Assembly: GCF_030466405.1 (NCBI RefSeq)
Contig: NZ_JAGGJF010000003.1
Span: 124,001-188,000, forward strand
DNA length: 64,000 nt
Direction of reading: 5' to 3'
Source of the DNA: Pseudidiomarina terrestris
Lineage (GTDB): Bacteria; Pseudomonadota; Gammaproteobacteria; Enterobacterales; Alteromonadaceae
Positions 10,686-19,797 of the stretch are shown piece by piece. How positions within the stretch are numbered: position 1 is the stretch's first letter; each line of letters opens with the position of its first letter. Below the pieces are notes generated by a model. It searched no databases. It was not told the DNA's origin and was given only the letters and a program-made list of their open reading frames with translations. Made by a program: the position numbers and the translations under genes.

Positions 10686-12098
10686 ATGTCGACACCACAA
10701 GACGTAATGAAGTTTATTGAAGAAAACGAAGTCAAATTCGTAGATATGCGCTTTACAGATACCAAAGGTAAAGAGCAGCACGTCACCATCCCGGTGTCGC
10801 AGATCGACGAAGACTTCTTCCAGGACGGTAAAATGTTCGATGGTTCTTCAATCAGCGGTTGGAAAGGTATTAACGAATCCGACATGGTGTTGATGCCAGA
10901 CTGCGGCTCAGTGGTGCTGGACCCGTTCACTGACGAAATGACCATGAACGTGGTCTGTGACATCCTTGAGCCAGACACGATGCAAGGTTACGACCGTGAC
11001 CCGCGCTCGATCGCACGCCGCGCTGAAGCTTATCTGCAAAGCGCAGGTATTGCGGATACTGCATTCTTTGGCCCGGAGCCAGAATTCTTCCTGTTCAACG
11101 ACGTACGTTTCCACACGGACATGAGCGGCTCGTTCTACAAAATTGAAGCCGACGAAGCCAAGTGGAGCTCAGGTAAAGAGTACTCTGAAGGCAACATGGC
11201 ACACCGTCCAAGCGTGAAAGGCGGTTACTTCCCGGTACCACCAGTGGATTCTGCACACGACATCCGCAGCACCATGAGCACCGTAATGGAAGACATGGGC
11301 TTAGTGGTTGAAGCGCACCACCACGAAGTAGCAACCGCTGGTCAGAACGAAGTCGCCACCCGCTTCAACACCTTGACCAAAAAAGCGGATGAAATCCAGG
11401 TTTATAAGTATGTGGTGCATAACGTAGCGCACTCTTACGGTATGACCGCAACCTTTATGCCGAAGCCACTGGTGGGCGATAACGGTTCTGGTATGCACGT
11501 ACACATGTCACTGGCAAAAGACGGTAAGAACCTGTTTGCCGGCGACAAGTACGGCGGCCTGAGCGAAACTGCACTGTACTACATTGGCGGTATCATCAAG
11601 CATGCCCGTGCTATCAACGCGTTCGCAAACCCGGCCACCAACTCGTACAAGCGCCTGGTACCTGGTTTTGAAGCACCCGTGATGCTGGCTTACTCAGCGC
11701 GTAACCGCTCAGCTTCGATTCGTATTCCACTGGTTTCAAATGCCAAGGGCCGTCGTATTGAAGTACGTTTCCCTGACCCGGCAGCGAACCCGTACCTGTG
11801 CTTTAGCGCACTGCTGATGGCGGGCCTTGACGGTATCAAGAACAAGATCCACCCTGGCGACGCCATGGACAAAGACTTGTACGACCTGCCAGCGGAAGAA
11901 GCGAAAGAAATTCCGACGGTATGTCATTCATTGGAAATGGCATTGGAAGCACTGGATAAAGACCGTGACTTCCTGAAACAGGGCGGCGTTATGAGCGACG
12001 AAATGATTGATGCGTACATTGCGCTCAAGCAAAAAGAAGTCATGACCCTGAAGATGACCACACATCCAATTGAATTTGATCTGTACTACAGTGTCTAA
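10686..12098 (+). CDS. glnA: Glutamine synthetase, type I
   Basis: Joins ammonia to glutamate using ATP; the central nitrogen-assimilation enzyme, acting as a cytosolic dodecamer. At 470 residues it has the GSI-beta length. Signatures: DGSSI near residue 51, GPEPEFFLF near 128, NGSGMHVH near 265, and the adenylylation tyrosine in [10 protein letters not shown] near 398, so control by GlnE-type adenylylation is expected. A strong GGAGG ribosome site precedes the ATG. Expression should be NtrC/sigma-54 dependent from the promoter at 10,606. Confidence 0.98.
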   Translation: MSTPQDVMKFIEENEVKFVDMRFTDTKGKEQHVTIPVSQIDEDFFQDGKMFDGSSISGWKGINESDMVLMPDCGSVVLDPFTDEMTMNVVCDILEPDTMQGYDRDPRSIARRAEAYLQSAGIADTAFFGPEPEFFLFNDVRFHTDMSGSFYKIEADEAKWSSGKEYSEGNMAHRPSVKGGYFPVPPVDSAHDIRSTMSTVMEDMGLVVEAHHHEVATAGQNEVATRFNTLTKKADEIQVYKYVVHNVAHSYGMTATFMPKPLVGDNGSGMHVHMSLAKDGKNLFAGDKYGGLSETALYYIGGIIKHARAINAFANPATNSYKRLVPGFEAPVMLAYSARNRSASIRIPLVSNAKGRRIEVRFPDPAANPYLCFSALLMAGLDGIKNKIHPGDAMDKDLYDLPAEEAKEIPTVCHSLEMALEALDKDRDFLKQGGVMSDEMIDAYIALKQKEVMTLKMTTHPIEFDLYYSV

Positions 12099-12145
12099 TT
12101 CACAGGTTGTGATGACCCACTAAATCTCTCTAAGGAGGCGAAGCG

Positions 12146-12727
12146 ATGCAACCGTTCTTACGCACTTTACTAGCCGTACTAACGTTCGTGAGCCTCCTGT
12201 TGGTGGGCACAGACAGCGAAGCTCAGGTTTATCGTAAAGTATTAGAAGACGGCACCGTGATCTACACCGATCAGAAGCAAGAAGGTGCCGAACGTATCAA
12301 CATCAATACCGTCACCAGCGATTTTGCGCCAGTGACGCGTACCCAAACTGAAACCTCTGACGACGAAGCCAGCGATGCTGAGCAACAGGTCGAGGCCAGT
12401 GTCGAAATTGTCAGCCCCGAACATGAAGCCACCGTCCGCGACAATCGTGGCCGGATGAATGTGGCATGGGCGGAAAGCGTACGTAATGTTCGTGGTCGCG
12501 TCAGCTTCAAGCTCTTCGTCGACAACCAAGTGGCCTACGAAGGTCCTGCCTCCGGGGTTAGTCTGGAAGGATTAAACCGCGGCGAGCATCGCCTGCAGGT
12601 ACGTATGTACAGTGAGCAGGGCGCAGAGCTGGCACGTTCTGACACCACAGTGATCTATATGCATCAGGCTAGTATTTACAATCCAGCCCTGAATAACAAC
12701 GCGGGTGGCACGAGTGGCCAAAACTGA
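12146..12727 (+). CDS. DUF4124-domain exported protein
   Basis: A 193-residue protein with an N-terminal signal peptide (cleavage after about residue 27, near SEAQ) and a DUF4124 motif (VYRKVLEDGTVIYTDQKQEGAE). An acidic linker follows, then an immunoglobulin-like beta domain (about 90-175) resembling penicillin-binding-protein or fibronectin-type modules. It has a strong AAGGAGG ribosome site. Proteins of this kind commonly sit between glnA and glnL in marine gammaproteobacteria; the function is unknown. No terminator separates it from glnA, and its 3' end overlaps the start of glnL. Confidence 0.88.
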   Translation: MQPFLRTLLAVLTFVSLLLVGTDSEAQVYRKVLEDGTVIYTDQKQEGAERININTVTSDFAPVTRTQTETSDDEASDAEQQVEASVEIVSPEHEATVRDNRGRMNVAWAESVRNVRGRVSFKLFVDNQVAYEGPASGVSLEGLNRGEHRLQVRMYSEQGAELARSDTTVIYMHQASIYNPALNNNAGGTSGQN

Positions 12728-13829
12728 TTGCACCAATGTGGTGCAACCAGATTGGGATCAGCTGCTCACCGGTATTGTGCAGCTCGATGAGCAGCTGCAT
12801 ATTCGCTACATGAACGCTGCGGCCGAGACCATGCTCGATGGTAGTCGCAAACGCTTACTTGGTACCCCTTTATTCAGTCTGTTCAGTTACAGCTCACTGG
12901 AACCCGAAGTGTTACGTCAGGCGTTACGTGATCAGCAAAGCGTTTCCGATAGCGACGTTACCTGGATTTTCCATGATGGCCAGCGCGTCACCGTCGAGTT
13001 TGTGGCCCAACCCCTGACCCGGAAAAGTGATACGGGACAGGTACTGGTTGAATTGCGTCAGGTGGACCAAATCCGTCGCATCAACCAGGAAAACTCGCAG
13101 CAGCAACAGTTACAGGCGGCCCATAGTATTGTCCGCGGGCTGGCGCACGAGATTAAAAATCCCCTTGGCGGCCTGCGCGGCGCAGCGCAGCTGCTGGCGG
13201 GCGAACTCGAAGATAAACAGCTGCACGATTACACCGATTTAATTATCAGTCAGGCCGATCGGCTGCGCAATCTGGTTGATCGCATGCTCGGCTCGCACGA
13301 ATTGCCCGAGCGCACCGCGACCAATGTACATGAAATTATCGAGCGGGTGATTGCCGTGGCGCAACTGAGCGCCCCTCCGAACATTAGCTTCCGGCGTGAT
13401 TACGATCCCAGTTTGCCGGAACTGACCATGGCCGCTGACGGCATTGAACAGGCGCTACTGAATGTCGTAATGAACGCCAGTGAAGCCATTGCCGATGACG
13501 CTGCCCAGACTGGTGGAGAGGTCATCGTGCGCACCCGTGTGCTGCATCAGCAGACGCTGTACGGGCAGCGCTACCGGCGCTGTGCCGTGATTGAGGTACA
13601 GGACAATGGTCCGGGCGTGCCAGCGCAACTGAAAGACACGCTATTTTACCCCATGGTCAGTGGTCGTGCCGGCGGCACCGGGCTTGGTCTGGCCATCACC
13701 CAGAACGTGGTGCACCAGCATGCCGGCAAAATAGAAGTTTTATCCGAGCCGCACTGTACGCGGTTCCTGTTGTATTTACCTTACATTGAGACGCGTTACA
13801 GTAACGGAGCAACCCATGTCACAAAGTGA
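12705..13829 (+). CDS. glnL: Nitrogen regulation sensor kinase NtrB
   Basis: Cytosolic two-component kinase/phosphatase that controls NtrC according to PII (nitrogen) signals. A PAS domain (about 15-120) is followed by the phosphorylated histidine in LAHEIKNPLGG (about residue 147) and the ATPase motifs DNGPGVP (about 299) and GGTGLGLAI (about 323). No membrane segment, as expected. The start is uncertain: no ATG fits. GTG 12,705 gives the longest form, while GTG at 12,714, 12,738 or 12,741 would also keep the PAS domain. The last start would place the NtrC box immediately upstream of, or over, the initiation region. Confidence 0.94.
   Translation: MARVAKTDCTNVVQPDWDQLLTGIVQLDEQLHIRYMNAAAETMLDGSRKRLLGTPLFSLFSYSSLEPEVLRQALRDQQSVSDSDVTWIFHDGQRVTVEFVAQPLTRKSDTGQVLVELRQVDQIRRINQENSQQQQLQAAHSIVRGLAHEIKNPLGGLRGAAQLLAGELEDKQLHDYTDLIISQADRLRNLVDRMLGSHELPERTATNVHEIIERVIAVAQLSAPPNISFRRDYDPSLPELTMAADGIEQALLNVVMNASEAIADDAAQTGGEVIVRTRVLHQQTLYGQRYRRCAVIEVQDNGPGVPAQLKDTLFYPMVSGRAGGTGLGLAITQNVVHQHAGKIEVLSEPHCTRFLLYLPYIETRYSNGATHVTK
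12729..12745. promoter_or_regulatory. NtrC-binding site at the 5' end of glnL
   Basis: TGCACCAATGTGGTGCA matches the NtrC consensus fully. In enteric bacteria a comparable site overlaps the glnL promoter and lets NtrC repress the internal transcript. Here it lies just after the DUF4124 stop and inside the longest glnL frame, which suggests the same autoregulation, by inference. Confidence 0.85.
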
Positions 13830-15219
13830 GCAGCCGGTCTGGGTACTTGATGATGACAGCTCGATCCGCTGGGTGCTGGAGCGGGCGTTGCAGCGGGCCG
13901 ACATTGACAGTCGCAGCTTCGCCGACGCCGCGAGTTTGTATGAAGCGCTGGAGCAGAGCCAGCCCCAGGTGCTGTTAACAGATATTCGGATGCCCGGCGA
14001 TGATGGCCTGGCGGTGCTGCAGTACGTGCAGGATAAGTTTCCGCAATTGCGGGTGGTGGTGATGACCGCGCACTCCGATTTAGACTCCGCCGTCAGTGCC
14101 TTTCAGGGCGGTGCCTTCGAATACTTAGCTAAACCTTTTGATCTCGATGAAGTGTTGCGGACCTTGCGTCGCGCCATGCAGGCTCCGCAGCAAAAGTCAT
14201 CCACAGAAGGGGCAGCCCCTGCCGGATTAGTCGGCGCGGCCCCCGCCATGCAGGATGTGTTTCGTGCCATCGGGCGGTTGTCGCAATCCAGCGCCACGGT
14301 GTTGCTGACCGGAGCCTCGGGGACAGGTAAAGAACTGGTCGCCCGTGCCCTGCACGAACACAGTCCACGTAAAGGTAAGCCCTTTATTGCATTGAACATG
14401 GCGGCGATCCCCGGTGATTTGATTGAGTCTGAGTTATTTGGCCATGAAAAAGGTGCCTTTACCGGCGCCACCCAGCGCCGCCGCGGGCGTTTTGAACAGG
14501 CAGACGGCGGCACGCTGTTTTTAGATGAGATCGGTGATATGCCCCTGGCCGTGCAAACCCGTCTGTTGCGGGTACTGGCGGAAGGGCAGTTTTACCCAGT
14601 GGGCAGCTATGAGTCGGTGCGCGTCAATGTACGCATCATCGCCGCGACCCATCAGCAGCTGGAACAGCGCGTCGAAGAGCGCAGTTTCCGTGAAGATTTG
14701 TTTCACCGGCTGAACGTGATCCGCCTGCAATTACCCACTCTGGCCGAGCGTCGCAGCGATATTCCGCAACTGGCTCAGCACTTTTTGCAAAAAGCCGCTG
14801 AGGAGCTCAATGCCGAGCCCAAGCAACTGACCGCCGCCGCTGAGGCACGCTTGCAAGATGCCGACTGGCCGGGCAATGTCCGCCAGCTCGAAAATACCTG
14901 CCGCTGGCTGACGGTGATGGCACCCGGGCGCTGGGTCGATGTTGCGGATTTACCCGCAGACATCAGTTCAGTACCGGCAGTCAATGCAACAGAGGCGACC
15001 GCAGACGACTGGGAAGCTGCCGTACGCAGCTATTTGCAACAGCGCCTGGACAATGATGAAAACGACATTCTGACGCAGCTGACCGAGACTATCGAACGGA
15101 TGGCGATCGATCTCGCGCTTACCAGTACCAATGGCCATAAACAGCGGGCTGCAGAAAAATTAGGCTGGGGTCGAAACACCCTTACCCGGAAGCTCAAAGA
15201 GTTGGTAAAAGAAACGTAA
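13816..15219 (+). CDS. glnG: Nitrogen regulation response regulator NtrC
   Basis: Sigma-54 enhancer-binding activator phosphorylated by NtrB. Receiver domain 1-120 with phospho-acceptor near residue 56 (LLTDIRMPG). The AAA+ domain has Walker A (GASGTGKE, about 166-173), the sigma-54 contact GAFTGA (about 213) and Walker B. The C-terminal Fis-type HTH is at about 430-465. Start ATG 13,816 has GGAG upstream and begins the receiver correctly (MSQSEQPVWVLDDD). It overlaps glnL by 14 bp. It should bind the three NtrC boxes in this window. Confidence 0.97.
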   Translation: MSQSEQPVWVLDDDSSIRWVLERALQRADIDSRSFADAASLYEALEQSQPQVLLTDIRMPGDDGLAVLQYVQDKFPQLRVVVMTAHSDLDSAVSAFQGGAFEYLAKPFDLDEVLRTLRRAMQAPQQKSSTEGAAPAGLVGAAPAMQDVFRAIGRLSQSSATVLLTGASGTGKELVARALHEHSPRKGKPFIALNMAAIPGDLIESELFGHEKGAFTGATQRRRGRFEQADGGTLFLDEIGDMPLAVQTRLLRVLAEGQFYPVGSYESVRVNVRIIAATHQQLEQRVEERSFREDLFHRLNVIRLQLPTLAERRSDIPQLAQHFLQKAAEELNAEPKQLTAAAEARLQDADWPGNVRQLENTCRWLTVMAPGRWVDVADLPADISSVPAVNATEATADDWEAAVRSYLQQRLDNDENDILTQLTETIERMAIDLALTSTNGHKQRAAEKLGWGRNTLTRKLKELVKET

Positions 15220-15220
15220 A
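15205..15220 (+). promoter_or_regulatory. Candidate CpxR box upstream of cpxR
   Basis: Two GTAAA repeats in the same direction, starting at 15,205 and 15,216. The CpxR consensus is GTAAA-N5-GTAAA; here the spacer is 6. The pair overlaps the glnG stop and lies 75 bp upstream of cpxR. Further single copies (TTTAC, GTAAA) occur at about 15,244 and 15,262. Autoregulation of cpxRA is known in E. coli; the spacing difference keeps this tentative. Confidence 0.4.
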
Positions 15221-15294
15221 TACACTATCTATTTAAGTACGTCTTTACATAATGCTTAGTCTGTAAAGCTAACAATAACAACACAGGGACACTT

Positions 15295-15972
15295 ATGAGC
15301 AAATTGCTACTTGTTGATGACGATGCTGAACTGAGCAGTATGTTGGAGCAGATCCTCACCAAGGAAGGTTTTCAATTAACGCTCGCAGCAGACGGGGAAA
15401 CCGGTCTGGAACGCGCGTTAAGCGGGTCTTACGACCTGATATTGCTCGATGTTATGTTGCCCGGAATCGATGGTTTTCAGTTGCTGCAACGACTGCGCCA
15501 ACAAGCGCGCAACACCCCGGTACTGATGCTGACCGCGCGTGGTGACGACGATGATCGGGTGGCGGGACTGGAGCTAGGGGCCGACGATTACCTGCCCAAG
15601 CCGTTTTATCCGCGTGAGCTGGTGGCCCGAATCAAAGCCTTGCTGCGCCGCACTCCGGCAACCAGTGTACGACAGGAAGCCACAGAATTTGCTGGTTTCT
15701 ATGTCGATCCGACCCATAATAAAGTCACCTGCGATGGCACCGAGCTGGAGCTGACCCCAACGGAATTTGATATCCTGCGCACGCTGGTCCGTGGCGCCGG
15801 TGAAGTGATCAGCAAAGACCAGCTATCTGTGGCAGCGCTGGGTCGCTCGCTGGCCCCTTTTGATCGCAGCCTGGATGTTCATATCAGTAATATCCGCAAG
15901 AAACTTCCAAGCGAGCCGGAGCGTATTCAGACCGTACGTGGCCGTGGTTATCGCATTCTGCATAAGTCTTAA
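15295..15972 (+). CDS. cpxR: Envelope stress response regulator CpxR
   Basis: OmpR-family transcription factor of the envelope-stress two-component system. A receiver domain (1-120) has the phospho-acceptor near residue 52 (LLDVMLPG), the conserved Lys in DDYLPKPFYPREL, and a winged-helix DNA-binding domain (about 130-222) with LTPTEFDIL. The stretch LAPFDRSLDVHISNIRKKLP closely follows E. coli CpxR, which supports this name over other OmpR-type regulators. The kinase gene follows after 17 bp. Confidence 0.9.
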   Translation: MSKLLLVDDDAELSSMLEQILTKEGFQLTLAADGETGLERALSGSYDLILLDVMLPGIDGFQLLQRLRQQARNTPVLMLTARGDDDDRVAGLELGADDYLPKPFYPRELVARIKALLRRTPATSVRQEATEFAGFYVDPTHNKVTCDGTELELTPTEFDILRTLVRGAGEVISKDQLSVAALGRSLAPFDRSLDVHISNIRKKLPSEPERIQTVRGRGYRILHKS

Positions 15973-15989
15973 CTCAGGGCACTTTTTAA

Positions 15990-17369
15990 ATGCGTTGGTA
16001 CCACTCGCTCTCACTGCGACTATTGTTGCTGTTTTGGGTGCTACTGTTCGCAGTGGCCAGCAGTGGTTACCTGCTGGCCTTGTGGTTTAGCAAACCCATT
16101 GCGCCTGAGCCGGTGCCGACCGCAGTGCAGGAGTCACTGGCACCACTGCTGTCAGAGGTAGCGACTTTTCGGTCGCTGACGCCGGGTCGTCTGCTGGCCG
16201 GCGACTATCGGGTGGCGGCAAGCCTGGCCCCCTCAGGCAAGGAGCGGCTGCAACTGGATCGCACTCTGGGCATGAATTACCGTGCCACCCTGATGCGTCA
16301 ACTCGAAGCCGAGCAACCGCAACAGCTGCCGCTGGGCAACCTGATGTTGCTCGGTCCCTTCCAGCTGGAAGACTATCGGATTCTGATCACGCGTCCCATT
16401 ACCCCCGGCGAACGTCAGGAGCAAGTGCTGACTGAACGCGAGACCCAGCGGGTGCAAACCCTGGCATTGCTGGTCGGAAGTTTGGCGATCTCAATTTTAC
16501 TTGGTGCCTGGCTGGTGATGCCGCTGCGGCGTCTGACCCAAGCCACCCGCGAAATTGCTAAAGGCAGCGAGAACCCAGATTTACGACGGTTACCCAAACG
16601 TAATGATGAGCTGGGCGAGCTGGCGCGGGCGCTGGCGACCACCGCCTATGATCTGGCCGTATCCCGCGATGCTCAGCGGCGCTTATTGTCGGACGTCTCC
16701 CATGAGCTGCGCTCGCCGCTGGCGCGGATGCAAGTGGCATTGATGCTTAGTCAGGAGCAGGATTCGCCGGAGCAACAAGCCAATCACATCGACCAGCTGG
16801 GGCGTGATCTGGAGCGACTCAGCACGATTATTGAGCGCATTCTGTCGTTGTCACGGCTGGAAAACGGCTTGGTGCAGCTGCAAACCGAGCAGGTGGACAT
16901 CCGTCGTCTGGCGACGCAGCTGATCAAAGACTTACGTTATGTGAACGCCAGTCAGGGTCAGCGCGTACAATTTCAGGGCGATGGCGTATGGCCGGTCAGC
17001 GAAAGCGATCCCGAGTTACTGCGGCTGGTGATCGAGAATCTGGTGCGCAACGCTTTGCAGTACAGCGATGACGATGTCGAAATCAGTTGTCAGACAACCA
17101 GCAATGACTACACTATTATCATTCGCGATCACGGACCAGGCGTTCCGGATGATCAACTCAGTCAGTTGTTTACGCCCTTCTACCGTGCCGATCTCTCCCG
17201 CAACCATAAAGCCGGTGTGGGCCTGGGAATGGCGCTCAGTTTGCGCGCCGCAGCAGTATTAGGTGGCACCATCAGCGCACGCAATCACCCTGAAGGGGGC
17301 CTGGAAGTGGCAGTGAATTTGCCGCTATCAGAGCCGGGAAATGGTACTGAGCAGAACGGTAAAAGCTAG
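15990..17369 (+). CDS. cpxA: Envelope stress sensor kinase CpxA
   Basis: Inner-membrane sensor kinase/phosphatase. TM1 (about 8-30), a periplasmic sensor (about 31-150), TM2 (about 155-177), HAMP (to about 230), HisKA with the phospho-His near residue 238 (VSHELRSPLARMQ) and an HATPase domain with NLVRNALQYS, DHGPGVP and GVGLGMALS. Pairs with CpxR upstream. The last bases and pldB are separated by only 26 bp, so pldB may be co-transcribed. Confidence 0.9.
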   Translation: MRWYHSLSLRLLLLFWVLLFAVASSGYLLALWFSKPIAPEPVPTAVQESLAPLLSEVATFRSLTPGRLLAGDYRVAASLAPSGKERLQLDRTLGMNYRATLMRQLEAEQPQQLPLGNLMLLGPFQLEDYRILITRPITPGERQEQVLTERETQRVQTLALLVGSLAISILLGAWLVMPLRRLTQATREIAKGSENPDLRRLPKRNDELGELARALATTAYDLAVSRDAQRRLLSDVSHELRSPLARMQVALMLSQEQDSPEQQANHIDQLGRDLERLSTIIERILSLSRLENGLVQLQTEQVDIRRLATQLIKDLRYVNASQGQRVQFQGDGVWPVSESDPELLRLVIENLVRNALQYSDDDVEISCQTTSNDYTIIIRDHGPGVPDDQLSQLFTPFYRADLSRNHKAGVGLGMALSLRAAAVLGGTISARNHPEGGLEVAVNLPLSEPGNGTEQNGKS

Positions 17370-17395
17370 GCAAGTCACCGCTCAGGAGCACAGCA

Positions 17396-18415
17396 GTGCA
17401 TGACGATAATAAAACAGCGTGGCAGTCGTTCTATGACGATACGGTCATGCCGTACTGGTATAAATATGCCGAACAGCGCTATCTAAAGCGTCCGCATGAG
17501 ATCAACTTATGCTATTACCTGGTCTGCCCACCTGATGCAAAAGCGTTGGTGCTGATCAGCCCGGGCCGCATTGAAGGTGCCATTAAATACCCGGAGCTGG
17601 TGTGGGAGCTCGGCCAGCAAGGCTACGCCGTGGCCATTCTTGATCACCGCGGACAGGGCTTTTCCGATCGTTTGACTCCCAACCCACACAACGGCCATGT
17701 GCATCACTTCGATGATTTTGTCGATGACTTCGCCGGCTTTGTGCGGGCGACGGAACAACAGCTGCTGGAGCATTACGGCAAGCCTTTGCCGCTGTATCTG
17801 ATCGCCCACTCGATGGGCGGCGCCATCGCGGCACTGTATCTGGCGCGTTACCCGCATGAGGTGAAAGCGGCGGTGCTGTCATCGCCCATGTTCGGAATTC
17901 AGACCGGTTGGATCCCGCACTGGCTGGCCGTGGCCATCACCCGCACCGGAGCCGCGTTGAACCAGCTTATCGCTCCGCAAACACCCTGGTATTTTCCCGG
18001 AACTGGCGACTATGTGGAAACACCCTTTGCCAAAAATGAGCTGTCGCATAGCGAAGCACGCTACCAGACCTTTCGTGCACATTACCGTGAGCATCCGGAA
18101 GTACAATTAGGTGGGCCCACCTTTCGCTGGATCGCTGAAGCGCTGAGTGCGGCGCGACGCGCCATTGGCGAGGCCGGGGATATTCATATTCCGGTGCTGG
18201 TGGTGCAGGCCGGCGGTGATACGGTCGTGGACGCCGCGGCGCAGCGCGAATTTGTCTGTGCACTCTCCCATCCGCAGAGCCAGGTGATGGTGGTCGCTGA
18301 CGCCAAGCACGAGATCTTTATTGAAAGTGACGCCTACCGCGAGCCTGTGGTCAATCGCTTGTTGAGCTGGTTCGCCGGCGAGCGGGCACCACAGAAAGTG
18401 GATCCATGTGAATAA
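17396..18415 (+). CDS. pldB: Alpha/beta hydrolase, probable lysophospholipase L2
   Basis: Hydrolyses lysophospholipids, based on similarity to PldB (serine aminopeptidase S33/monoacylglycerol-lipase type fold). The nucleophile elbow is AHSMGGAIA, with Ser near residue 139. The catalytic Asp and His fit the region of GGDTVVD and AKHEIFIESD. Start GTG 17,396 has CAGGAG eight bases upstream. The 3' end overlaps the convergent fieF gene by 65 bp, an unusually long coding overlap. Confidence 0.85.
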   Translation: MHDDNKTAWQSFYDDTVMPYWYKYAEQRYLKRPHEINLCYYLVCPPDAKALVLISPGRIEGAIKYPELVWELGQQGYAVAILDHRGQGFSDRLTPNPHNGHVHHFDDFVDDFAGFVRATEQQLLEHYGKPLPLYLIAHSMGGAIAALYLARYPHEVKAAVLSSPMFGIQTGWIPHWLAVAITRTGAALNQLIAPQTPWYFPGTGDYVETPFAKNELSHSEARYQTFRAHYREHPEVQLGGPTFRWIAEALSAARRAIGEAGDIHIPVLVVQAGGDTVVDAAAQREFVCALSHPQSQVMVVADAKHEIFIESDAYREPVVNRLLSWFAGERAPQKVDPCE

Positions 18416-19292
18416 TCACATCGGTCTCGGGAAACAGCTCGTGTAGTTCGCGTTCGGCGCCATCGGCAATATCGTGGGCTTCGCGCAATGATAAATCATC
18501 GTCTAACTCAACGTGGCATTGGATAAAGCGCATCGGGCCGGAAGCGCGGGTGCGCAGATCGTGCCAACCATGAATGCCCTTGGTCGACTTTAGCACCGCC
18601 ACGATTTTGTCTTTGTCCGGCTCCGGTAACTCCCGATCCATTAGCCCCTGAAAGGCTTCCCAGCCAATGCGAATGGCGCCATAGGCCAGATAAATGGCAA
18701 TTAAAATGGCAAACAAACTGTCCGCCCAGTACCAGCCATAAGCGCTTAATCCCAAAGCGACAATAACCGCACTATTGAGCAACAAGTCCGATTGAAAATG
18801 CAGGTGATCGGCGGCGATGGCCTTGGACTCGGTATGCTTGACGGCAACCCGCTGCAACACCACTAACGCCAGGGTCAGGGCAATGGCGAAAATCGACACG
18901 TAGATACCCAGGGTGGGTTTGCTCACACTTTCGCCTTGCCACCACTGCTGTGCGCTGTGCACCAGTAGTAGTAAGGCAGAGCCGGTGATCAGTGCCGACT
19001 GCACCAGCGCCGCCAGCGATTCGGCTTTGCCGTGGCCAAAGCGATGCTCGTGGTCGGCGGGTTGCAGGGCATAACGAACCGAGAAAAAGGTAAACAGCGA
19101 CGCCAGCGTATCGAGCATGGAGTCGGTGGCCGAGGCCAGCATACTTGAGGCATCGGTGCTGATCCAGGCCCAGAGCTTCACAATCACCAGGGTCAGAGCG
19201 ACGCTGACCGACGCGCGGGTGGCAAGCTTGACCCAGAAACCATAATCGCGGGTTTTACCCATCGGCGGCTGGGTGTGCTTTGGCTCTATCAC
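18351..19292 (-). CDS. fieF: Cation diffusion facilitator FieF (zinc/iron efflux)
   Basis: Inner-membrane metal/proton antiporter, 313 residues with six helices and a cytosolic C-terminal domain. The transport-site motif in TM2 (ATDSMLDTL), the matching HRFGHGKAESLAALVQ loop and TM5 HLHFQSDLLLNS are present, and the C-terminal domain has the metal-binding HxxDDDLSLREAHDIAD pattern seen in YiiP. Start GTG 19,292 follows a GGAGG that lies inside the end of trmL; stop and start are directly adjacent, so the two genes are an operon. Confidence 0.93.
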   Translation of the reverse strand: MIEPKHTQPPMGKTRDYGFWVKLATRASVSVALTLVIVKLWAWISTDASSMLASATDSMLDTLASLFTFFSVRYALQPADHEHRFGHGKAESLAALVQSALITGSALLLLVHSAQQWWQGESVSKPTLGIYVSIFAIALTLALVVLQRVAVKHTESKAIAADHLHFQSDLLLNSAVIVALGLSAYGWYWADSLFAILIAIYLAYGAIRIGWEAFQGLMDRELPEPDKDKIVAVLKSTKGIHGWHDLRTRASGPMRFIQCHVELDDDLSLREAHDIADGAERELHELFPETDVIIHMDPLSVVPARRRTSSTSD

Positions 19293-19757
19293 CTAATCAC
19301 CTCCGGCGAAATCATGTTGGCGCCAGGCCTCGTAGCTGATGATGGCCACCGCATTGGCTAAGTTTAGTGAGCGATTGTTGGGCATCATCGGAATACGAAT
19401 GCGGTGCTCACTATCAAACTGGGCCATCACGTCATCGGGCAGGCCACTGGTTTCCGAACCAAACAACAGAACCGACTCGTCCGCATAACTGGCATCGGTA
19501 TAGCTGCGACTGCCTTTGGTGGTACAGGCAAACATCGGGCGGGCGCCCATCGCTGCTTTGAAGGTGGCAAAGTCGGGATAACGCTTCACATTACTTAAAT
19601 CATGGTAATCGAGGCCAGCGCGGCGCAGCTTCTTCTCTTCAAAGTCAAAACCCAGCGGTTCAATCAGGTGCAGCTGGCAGCCATTATTGGCGCTCAGACG
19701 AATGATATTGCCGGTATTGGCCGGCATCACCGGCGTGTGTAAAGCAATGTGAAACAT
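19293..19757 (-). CDS. trmL: tRNA (cytidine/uridine-34 2'-O)-methyltransferase TrmL
   Basis: SPOUT-fold enzyme that 2'-O-methylates the wobble base of leucine tRNAs using S-adenosylmethionine. Length (154 residues) matches the family. Diagnostic stretches are [15 protein letters not shown] at the start, [11 protein letters not shown] in the knot, and [18 protein letters not shown] near the end. First gene of a trmL-fieF pair. Confidence 0.95.
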   Translation of the reverse strand: MFHIALHTPVMPANTGNIIRLSANNGCQLHLIEPLGFDFEEKKLRRAGLDYHDLSNVKRYPDFATFKAAMGARPMFACTTKGSRSYTDASYADESVLLFGSETSGLPDDVMAQFDSEHRIRIPMMPNNRSLNLANAVAIISYEAWRQHDFAGGD

Positions 19758-19797
19758 GCAACAGCGTCCTTGTAAGGGTTCTTCAGCAGCCGCTCGG

